This document shows, in pieces, positions 5,306 to 11,042 of a stretch of DNA of 11,042 nucleotides (position 1 is the stretch's first letter; the number at the start of each line of letters is the position of its first letter). The DNA lies in contig CAMPGR010000124.1 in assembly GCA_946885605.1 (NCBI GenBank), forward strand, positions 1 through 11,042, read 5' to 3'. The stretch is from an uncultured Pseudomonadota bacterium (GTDB taxonomy: Bacteria > Pseudomonadota > Gammaproteobacteria > Burkholderiales > SG8-41). The translations under genes were made by a program, and so were the position numbers. Below the pieces are notes generated by a model that was not told where the DNA came from, searched no databases, and worked only from the letters and a program-made list of their open reading frames with translations.

Positions 5306-8116
5306 TTACGCCGACTCCAGCGCGCGCAGCGCCTGGCCGCCGCCGTACGTCGAGCGCGGCACGAGCTCCCCGCCCTTCATCACCTTGACCGCGCAATACT
5401 TGAATTCAGGAATCTTGCCGAACGGATCGAGCACGGGATTGGTCAGGAGGTTCGCCGCCGCTTCGTAGTAGCAGAACGGGATGAAGACGGCGCCGCGCGG
5501 CGTGCCGTCGTCGGCGCGCGCATAGAGCGAGATGATGCCGCGGCGCGACTCGACCGTGATGATGTCTCCCTGCTTCGCGCCAATCGCATCGAGATCGAGC
5601 GGGTGGAGCGAGGCGACGGGATCGGGCTCGATCGCATCGAGCACCGCCGCGCGCCGCGTGATGGCGCCGGTGTGCCAGTGCTCGAGCTGGCGCCCGGTGA
5701 TGAGCACGAACGGGAACTCGCTGTCCGGCCGCTCGGCCGCGGGAATGATGTCGGCGGGGACGAACTTCGCCCGTCCGGTCGGCGTGGGGAACTTCTCCAC
5801 GAAAACGACCGGCTCGCCGGGGTCGCCTTCCTTCTCGCAGGGATACGTGACGCAGCTCTCCTCTTCGAGGCGGTCCCAGGTGATGCCGGCGATCGAGGGC
5901 ATGGCTTTGCGCATCTCGTTGAACACGGCGCGCGGGCCCTCGTAATTCCAGTCGAGCCCGAGCCGCCGCGCCAGTTCCTGGATGATCCAGAGATCCGGTT
6001 TCGCTTCCCCGGGTGGCTCCAGCGCCTGTCGCCCGAGTTGCACCATGCGATCGGTATTGGTGACGGTGCCCGCTTTTTCGGGCCATGCTGTCGCGGGCAA
6101 AATCACGTCGGCGTGATAGCAGGTCTCCGTGAGGAAGATCTCCTGCACGACGAGCCAGTCGAGCTTCGCCAGGGCCGCGCGCGCGTGATGCACGTCGGGG
6201 TCCGACATCGCGGGGTTTTCGCCCATGATGTACATGCCGCGGAGCTTGCCTTCGTGCACCGCATCCATGATCTCGACCACCGTCAATCCCGGCTTCGGAT
6301 CGAGCGTCGCCCCCCACAGTTTCTCGAAGTGCGCGCGGGCTTCGGCGTTGTCCACCCGCTGATAGTCGGGGAATACCATCGGGATCAGTCCCGAGTCCGA
6401 CGCGCCCTGCACGTTGTTCTGCCCGCGCAAGGGATGCAGCCCGGTGCCGGGCCGTCCCACCTGGCCGGTCATGAGGCACAGCGCGATCAAACAGCGCGCG
6501 TTGTCGGTACCGTGCACGTGCTGTGAAATGCCCATGCCCCACAGGATCATCGAGCCCCTGGACGTGGCATACACGCGCGCCACTTCCTTGATGGTTTCGG
6601 CGGGGATGCCGCAGATCGGCGCCATCGCCTCGGGGCTGTAGCCCGCGACGTTCTTCTTCAGTTCCTCGTAGCCTGCCGTGCGCGCCTTGATGAAATCCTC
6701 ATTGACGAGCCCCTCGCGCACGATGGTGTGCATGATGGCGTTCAGGAGCGCGACATCGGTATCGGGCTTGAACTGGAGCGCATACGCCGCGTGACGGGAG
6801 AGCTCCGAGCGCCGCGGATCGGCGTAGATCAGCTTCGCGCCCTTCTTCACCGCGTTCTTGATCCACGTCGCCGCGACCGGGTGATTGACGATGGGGTTGG
6901 CCCCGATCAGGAAGATCACTTCGGCGCGCAGGACGTCGTTCACCTGGTTAGAGACCGCGCCCGAGTTCAAGCCTTCCATCAGCGCCGCGACGGACGACGC
7001 GTGACAGAGCCGCGTGCAGTGATCGACATTGTTGCTGCCAAACCCCGTGCGCACGAGCTTCTGGAAGAGATAAGCCTCTTCGTTCGTGCCCTTGGCGGAG
7101 CCGAATCCGGCGAGCGCGTGCCTGCCGTGCGTATCGCGGATCTCGCGCAGGCGGCCCGCGGCGAGGTCGAGCGCCTCTTCCCACGTCGCTTCGCGGAAAT
7201 ATTCGAGCGGATTCGATGGATCCATTGTGAAGTCGGCGTGCTTCGGCGTACCGGGCTTGCGGACAAGCGGTTTCGTGAGCCGCTGCTTGTGATGGACGTA
7301 GTCGAACCCGTAGCGCCCCTTGACGCAGAGCCGGCCGTGGTTGGAAGGCCCGTCGTGACCGTCGACGTAAAGGATGCGGTTGTCCTTCACGTTGTAGGTC
7401 AGCTGGCAGCCTACACCGCAGTACGGGCACACCGAGTGCACTTTCTTGTCGGGCTTGATCATGCCCACCCCGCGTGCCGGCATGAGGGCGCCGGTGGGAC
7501 ACGCCTGCACGCATTCGCCGCACGCGACACAGGTCGATTCGCCCATCGGGTCGTCGAAGTCGAAGACGATCTTCGAATGGTCGCTCCGGAAGGCGTAGCC
7601 GATGACATCGTTCACCTGCTCTTCGCGGCACGCGCGCACGCAGCGGGTGCACTGGATGCAGTTGTCGAGATTGACCGCGATGCCGTAGTGCGAGAGGTCG
7701 GCGCCGGGCTGGTGGCGCGGCGCGAAACGCGGCTTGCCCACTTTCAACGCCCGCGCCCAGAGGTCGAGCTCCGAATCGAGCGTGTAACGCTTCTCCGGCA
7801 TGTCGGAGAGAAGGAGCTCGAGCACCATCTTCTGCGAGGCGAGCGCGCGCGCGTTGTTGGTGGTGACCTCCATGGCCGGCGTCGGCTTGCGGCAGCACGA
7901 TGGCGCGAGCACGCGCTCGCCCTTGATCTCGACCATGCAGGCGCGGCAATTGCCGTCCGGCCGCATCCCCTCCTTGTAGCACAGATGCGGAATCTCCACG
8001 CCGTGGCGCTTCGCCGCCTGGATGATGGTCTCGCTGCCGTAGGCGACCACGTCCTTGCCGTTCAGCTTGAACTCCACCGGCATCGCAGCCAGCTCCTCTT
8101 TACTCGTCGCAGTCAT
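5306..8116 (-). CDS. fdh1A: NAD-dependent formate dehydrogenase, molybdenum/tungsten catalytic alpha subunit
   Basis: Catalyses formate + NAD+ to CO2 + NADH together with the beta subunit, in the cytoplasm. It has 936 residues. Domains in order: a NuoG-like [2Fe-2S] ferredoxin domain (Cys46, 57, 60, 74, spacing x10-x2-x13); a double [4Fe-4S] domain (Cys153, 156, 159, 163 and Cys196, 199, 202, 206); a further [4Fe-4S] site at the start of the bis-MGD domain (Cys230, 233, 237, 264); the molybdopterin domains; and a C-terminal dinucleotide-binding domain. The metal ligand and its neighbour are Cys371-His372 in RLCHASSV, the place selenocysteine holds in some FDHs, and Arg555 in GQVGRPGTG matches the second catalytic residue. 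Metal choice (Mo or W) cannot be told. ATG 8116 has AAGGTG 4 nt upstream; Met12 is an alternative start. No fdsC, fdsD or fdhD gene follows within the window. Confidence 0.96.
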   Translation of the reverse strand: MTATSKEELAAMPVEFKLNGKDVVAYGSETIIQAAKRHGVEIPHLCYKEGMRPDGNCRACMVEIKGERVLAPSCCRKPTPAMEVTTNNARALASQKMVLELLLSDMPEKRYTLDSELDLWARALKVGKPRFAPRHQPGADLSHYGIAVNLDNCIQCTRCVRACREEQVNDVIGYAFRSDHSKIVFDFDDPMGESTCVACGECVQACPTGALMPARGVGMIKPDKKVHSVCPYCGVGCQLTYNVKDNRILYVDGHDGPSNHGRLCVKGRYGFDYVHHKQRLTKPLVRKPGTPKHADFTMDPSNPLEYFREATWEEALDLAAGRLREIRDTHGRHALAGFGSAKGTNEEAYLFQKLVRTGFGSNNVDHCTRLCHASSVAALMEGLNSGAVSNQVNDVLRAEVIFLIGANPIVNHPVAATWIKNAVKKGAKLIYADPRRSELSRHAAYALQFKPDTDVALLNAIMHTIVREGLVNEDFIKARTAGYEELKKNVAGYSPEAMAPICGIPAETIKEVARVYATSRGSMILWGMGISQHVHGTDNARCLIALCLMTGQVGRPGTGLHPLRGQNNVQGASDSGLIPMVFPDYQRVDNAEARAHFEKLWGATLDPKPGLTVVEIMDAVHEGKLRGMYIMGENPAMSDPDVHHARAALAKLDWLVVQEIFLTETCYHADVILPATAWPEKAGTVTNTDRMVQLGRQALEPPGEAKPDLWIIQELARRLGLDWNYEGPRAVFNEMRKAMPSIAGITWDRLEEESCVTYPCEKEGDPGEPVVFVEKFPTPTGRAKFVPADIIPAAERPDSEFPFVLITGRQLEHWHTGAITRRAAVLDAIEPDPVASLHPLDLDAIGAKQGDIITVESRRGIISLYARADDGTPRGAVFIPFCYYEAAANLLTNPVLDPFGKIPEFKYCAVKVMKGGELVPRSTYGGGQALRALESA

Positions 8117-8160
8117 AATTCACCTTGCCGCTCGCCGTTCAGGCGTTGACGGTTCACGGG

Positions 8161-9837
8161 TCACTCGACCTCTTTGGGGAAATACTTCATCACGCAACGT
8201 ATCGGGTTGGGGGCCGCCTGTCCCAGCCCGCATATCGATGCGTCGGCCATGGCCTGTGAAAGTTCCTCCAGCAGGCCTGGGTTCCAGTGCGGCGCCTGCA
8301 TGAGGCCAAGCGCTTTCGCGGTGCCCACGCGGCACGGCGTGCACTGGCCGCACGACTCCTCGGAGAAGAACTTCATCACGTTGCGCGCCGCCGCAGACGC
8401 CTTGTCCTTATCTGAAAGCACGATGACGGCGGCGGAGCCGATGAAACACCCGTATTGGTTGAGCGTGTCGAAGTCGAGCGGGATATCGCCCATCGACGCG
8501 GGCAGGATGCCGCCCGAGGCGCCGCCCGGGAGATACGCGTAGAAATGGTGACCGGGCTGCATGCCGCCGCAGTATTCGTCGATCAGTTCTTTGACGGTGA
8601 TGCCCGCCGGCGCCAGATGCACGCCGGGCTTCTGCACCCGGCCCGAGACGGAGAACGAGCGCAAGCCCTTGCGGCCGTGCCGGCCCTGCGAGGCGAACCA
8701 CTCGCCGCCTTTTTCGAGGATCTCGCGCACCCAGTGCAGGGTCTCCATGTTGTGCTCGAGCGTGGGTCTTCCGAAGAGCCCCACTTGCGCCACGTACGGC
8801 GGTCGCAGCCGCGGCATGCCGCGCTTGCCTTCGATCGATTCGATCATCGCCGACTCCTCGCCGCAGATGTAGGCGCCGGCGCCACGCCGGAGGTGAATCG
8901 GTGGCAGCGCACACGGGGGATCGGCGCGCAGCGCTTCGAGCTCGCGTTCCAGGATCGCCCGGCATCCCGCATACTCGTCGCGCAGGTAAATATAGATTTC
9001 CGCTATCCCTACCGCCCACGCGGCGATGAGCGTCCCTTCGATGAAGCGGTGCGGATCGCGCTCGAGGTAATAGCGGTCCTTGAAGGTGCCGGGCTCGCCT
9101 TCGTCGATGTTGATCGCGAGGAGCCGCGGCGCCGGCTCGCCCTTCACGATGCGCCACTTGCGTCCGGCGGGAAAACCTGCGCCGCCGAGCCCGCGCAGGG
9201 CCGAATCCTCCATCGTCTTGATGACCTGCTCGACGTCGCGTTTCCCGGACGCGCACTCGGCTGCGAGCCGATAGCCGCCGTCGCGCCGATACGCCGCGTA
9301 ATCGATGTACCGATCGACGGGGCATCGCGTCTCTTTGGCGGCGACCGCGCGGCGCACGCTTTCCAGGGTCGCCCTCGCCACCGGGTTCTGGCCCACGACC
9401 GCAACGGGGGCCTGCTCGCAACGACCGACACAGGGCGCGGGGACGACGCGCACACCCTCGCCGAGCGCCGCCTTGAGCGCGCCGATCAGCCCGTTGGCGC
9501 CTTCCATCTCGCACGAAAGCGAATCACAGACACGCACGGTGAGCGCGGGCGGCCCCTTGCCCGCTTCCTTCACGACGTCGAAGTGATGGTAGAACGTTGC
9601 GACCTCGTAGACTTCGGCCATCGCGAGACCCATCTCGCGTGCAAGCGCAACGAGATGCTCGGCCGAAATGTGCCCGTAGCGGTCCTGGATGCGATGCAGG
9701 TGCTCGATCAGCAGATCGCGGTGGCGCGGCGCATCGCCGAGCAGCGCCTGCACTTCGGCAAGCGCGCGTGGATCGACACTGCGGCCTTTTGCCTTGCCGC
9801 GTCCTCCTCGATTTCGTTTTGCTGTGCCGCCTTCCAA
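8161..9837 (-). CDS. fdh1B: Formate dehydrogenase beta subunit, NuoE-NuoF fusion (diaphorase part)
   Basis: Passes electrons from the alpha subunit through FeS centres and FMN to NAD+. It has 558 residues. The N-terminal part (about 25-170) is a NuoE/FdsG-like thioredoxin-fold domain with [2Fe-2S] ligands Cys104, 109, 136 and 140. The remainder is a NuoF/FdsB domain with the NADH/FMN loop GLGGAGFPAG (216-225), INIDEGEPGTFKDR (242-255), GEESAMIESIEGKRG (326-340), and [4Fe-4S] ligands Cys496, 499, 502 (SCGQCTPCR) and Cys536. In fds operons these are separate proteins; the fusion matches Fdh1B of Methylobacterium. The start is TTG at 9837 with GGAG 7 nt upstream; an in-frame TAG lies just upstream and the first in-frame ATG is residue 70, inside the NuoE domain. 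The first 20 residues are basic and Gly-rich. It precedes the alpha gene by 44 nt and follows sucD by 40 nt. Confidence 0.95.
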   Translation of the reverse strand: MEGGTAKRNRGGRGKAKGRSVDPRALAEVQALLGDAPRHRDLLIEHLHRIQDRYGHISAEHLVALAREMGLAMAEVYEVATFYHHFDVVKEAGKGPPALTVRVCDSLSCEMEGANGLIGALKAALGEGVRVVPAPCVGRCEQAPVAVVGQNPVARATLESVRRAVAAKETRCPVDRYIDYAAYRRDGGYRLAAECASGKRDVEQVIKTMEDSALRGLGGAGFPAGRKWRIVKGEPAPRLLAINIDEGEPGTFKDRYYLERDPHRFIEGTLIAAWAVGIAEIYIYLRDEYAGCRAILERELEALRADPPCALPPIHLRRGAGAYICGEESAMIESIEGKRGMPRLRPPYVAQVGLFGRPTLEHNMETLHWVREILEKGGEWFASQGRHGRKGLRSFSVSGRVQKPGVHLAPAGITVKELIDEYCGGMQPGHHFYAYLPGGASGGILPASMGDIPLDFDTLNQYGCFIGSAAVIVLSDKDKASAAARNVMKFFSEESCGQCTPCRVGTAKALGLMQAPHWNPGLLEELSQAMADASICGLGQAAPNPIRCVMKYFPKEVE

Positions 9838-9844
9838 TTCAGAT

Positions 9845-9848
9845 CTCC
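9845..9848 (-). promoter_or_regulatory. Ribosome binding site for the TTG start of fdh1B
   Basis: GGAG on the minus strand, 7 nt before TTG at 9837. It decides the start, because no ATG occurs in frame between the upstream TAG and residue 70 of the protein. Confidence 0.7.
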
Positions 9849-9877
9849 AGCGATGCTATTCCACTAATCTCATGCAT

Positions 9878-10756
9878 CTATTTCAGTACGGACCTGAGGA
9901 GCTTGCCCATCTCCGCCGGATTGCGCGTCACCTTGATGCCGCACTCCTCCATCACGGCCAACTTTTCTTCGGCGGTGCCCTGGCCGCCGGAGATGATCGC
10001 GCCGGCATGGCCCATGCGTTTCCCCGGCGGTGCGGTGACGCCCGCAATGAATCCGACCACGGGTTTCTTCATATTGTCGCGCACCCAGCGCGCGCATTCT
10101 TCCTCGTTGGAGCCGCCGATCTCGCCCACCATGATGACGGCTTCCGTTTGCGGGTCCTCGTTGAACATCTCCATCACGTCGACGTGGCGCAGCCCGTTCA
10201 CCGGATCGCCACCGATGCCGACGCAGGTCGACTGGCCGAGGCCGACCTCCCTCAACTGACCGACCGCCTCGTAGGTGAGCGTTCCGGAGCGCGACACCAC
10301 TCCGACCGGGCCCTTTTTGTGGATGTGACCCGGCATGATGCCGATCTTCAGTTCATCGGGGGTGATGACGCCGGGACAGTTTGGGCCCACGAGCTTCGTC
10401 TTGCGCCCCTGCATCTTGCGCTTGGTGCGGATCATGTCGCGCACCGGTATGCCCTCCGTGATGCAGATGACGAGATCGAGCTCGGCTTCCACCGCTTCGT
10501 CGATTGCCGCGGCGGCATAGGGCGGCGGCACGTAGATGACTGAAACCGTGGCCCCGGTCGCCGCCTTCGCTTCCTTCACCGTTTCGTAGATCGGGATGCC
10601 CTCGAAACGCTGGCCGCCTTTCTTTGGCGTGACGCCCGCCACATAGCACCGTGCGCCGTTCGCATATTCCTTCCCCATCTTGGTATGGAACTGGCCGGTC
10701 TTGCCGGTGATGCCCTGCGTCATCACCCGGCTGTTTTTATTGATGAGGATACTCAT
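9878..10756 (-). CDS. sucD: Succinyl-CoA synthetase alpha subunit (ADP-forming)
   Basis: Forms the CoA-binding, phosphohistidine-carrying half of succinyl-CoA synthetase, which interconverts succinyl-CoA and succinate with phosphorylation of ADP in the cytoplasmic TCA cycle. The 292 residues match the family length. The CoA-binding [10 protein letters not shown] lies at 15-24, [10 protein letters not shown] at 124-133, SRSGTLTYE at 155-163, IGGDPVNG at 181-188, GEIGG at 211-215, and the phosphorylated His is His250 in [11 protein letters not shown]. The start is ATG 10756 (MSILINK), the conserved beginning of SucD; the frame is open to an ATG at 10822, but those 22 residues are not family-like. 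The ribosome binding site is weak (GGGA 11 nt upstream), suggesting coupling to sucC. Malate-CoA ligase (MtkB) is a close relative; the GPNCPG block favours SucD. It lies just before the formate dehydrogenase genes. Confidence 0.93.
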   Translation of the reverse strand: MSILINKNSRVMTQGITGKTGQFHTKMGKEYANGARCYVAGVTPKKGGQRFEGIPIYETVKEAKAATGATVSVIYVPPPYAAAAIDEAVEAELDLVICITEGIPVRDMIRTKRKMQGRKTKLVGPNCPGVITPDELKIGIMPGHIHKKGPVGVVSRSGTLTYEAVGQLREVGLGQSTCVGIGGDPVNGLRHVDVMEMFNEDPQTEAVIMVGEIGGSNEEECARWVRDNMKKPVVGFIAGVTAPPGKRMGHAGAIISGGQGTAEEKLAVMEECGIKVTRNPAEMGKLLRSVLK

Positions 10757-10843
10757 ATCGATCGTTTTCCCAGCCAAAAGTGAGTAGTCACTCCGCCGGT
10801 GTCTCCATAGGGAAAAACCCATCCCGGGTGCGTTTGCACAGGC
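10757..10843. other. 87-nt spacer between sucC and sucD
   Basis: The gap between sucC and sucD is often only a few bases, so 87 nt is long. An in-frame ATG at 10822 would extend SucD by 22 residues, but it has no ribosome binding site and the peptide does not resemble the family. I see no terminator and no clear promoter. Confidence 0.5.
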
Positions 10844-11042
10844 TTACCTGCCTTTAGTCGCCCCAACTACCTTCTGCGCGGCATCGGCCATGTTGTTGGC
10901 CGAGATGATGGGCAGCCCGGATTCGGCAAGGATTTTCTTGCCCAGGTCGACATTGGTGCCTTCCAGCCGCACCACCAGGGGCACGCCCAGCTTCACTTCG
11001 CGCGCCGCTGCGACGACCCCCTGGGCAATCACGTCGCATTTC
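10844..11042 (-). CDS. sucC: Succinyl-CoA synthetase beta subunit, C-terminal fragment
   Basis: Only the last 65 complete codons are inside the window; the gene begins beyond its right edge. The fragment runs [10 protein letters not shown], then [19 protein letters not shown], and ends ATKGR with a TAA stop. This is the conserved end of the beta subunit, in the C-terminal ligase domain that contacts the alpha subunit; full-length family members have about 390 residues. The beta subunit provides the ATP-grasp nucleotide site and the succinate site. It sits upstream of sucD in the usual sucC-sucD order, which supports both calls. The malate-CoA ligase beta subunit (MtkA) is very similar in this region, so the fragment alone cannot separate the two. 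Confidence 0.9.
   Translation of the reverse strand, partial: KCDVIAQGVVAAAREVKLGVPLVVRLEGTNVDLGKKILAESGLPIISANNMADAAQKVVGATKGR

Noticed and set aside
4706..6526. 606-codon plus-strand open frame opposite the nitroreductase gene and the FDH alpha gene
   Set aside because: It crosses two genuine minus-strand genes and their spacer. The product is Arg/His/Glu-rich and lacks any motif.
6990..7010. Selenocysteine codon in formate dehydrogenase
   Set aside because: The catalytic position reads as a normal Cys codon (Cys371, followed by His372), and no in-frame TGA interrupts the alpha gene.
6728..8149. 473-codon plus-strand open frame opposite the FDH alpha gene
   Set aside because: It is a shadow of the FDH alpha gene, whose FeS ligands and catalytic site are all present in the minus-strand frame.
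8455..9867. 470-codon plus-strand open frame opposite the FDH beta gene
   Set aside because: It is a shadow of the fused NuoE-NuoF gene, without any recognised domain.

Overview
All recognisable genes lie on the minus strand, so transcription runs from the high-coordinate end toward position 1. The DNA is GC-rich with strong third-position GC, which gives long but meaningless open frames on the other strand. The SucD, SucC, Fhs and YdjA-like sequences look proteobacterial. SucD, with its MSILINK start and 'GGDPVNG' stretch, most resembles my recollection of betaproteobacterial homologues. I could not run a search, so this placement is a judgement. The gene content suggests an organism that uses formate or other C1 compounds.

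Layout in transcription order: (1) 11042-10844, the 3' end of sucC (succinyl-CoA synthetase beta). (2) 10756-9878, sucD (alpha subunit). (3) 9837-8161, a fused NuoE+NuoF-type formate dehydrogenase beta subunit starting at TTG. (4) 8116-5306, the molybdenum/tungsten formate dehydrogenase alpha subunit with catalytic Cys. (5) 5272-4712, a YdjA-like nitroreductase. These five are separated by 87, 40, 44 and 33 nt and could form one operon. (6) After a 172-nt gap with several inverted repeats comes fhs, formate-tetrahydrofolate ligase (4539-2863). (7) A 314-nt non-coding gap holds a tight cluster of four hairpins (2694-2792) that looks like an intergenic repeat element. (8) Two adjacent ion-transporter (ArsB/NhaD/CitT-type) permeases follow, 2548-1124 and 1079-1; the second runs off the window.

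How the genes fit together: the two central enzymes act on formate at a branch point. The NAD-dependent dehydrogenase oxidises formate to CO2 and yields NADH (or runs in reverse), while Fhs captures formate as 10-formyl-tetrahydrofolate for assimilation. SucCD supplies succinyl-CoA synthetase activity in the TCA cycle; its position beside C1 genes raises, without proving, a role as the related malate-CoA ligase of the serine cycle. The permeases may move an organic anion or exchange Na+/H+, and their substrate cannot be read from the sequence.

I see no RNA gene, CRISPR array, insertion sequence or phage gene. The window is mostly core metabolism. The points most worth a second look are the fused FDH subunit and its linkage to sucCD, the hairpin cluster after fhs, the palindromic fhs leader and the degenerate second motif of the last permease.
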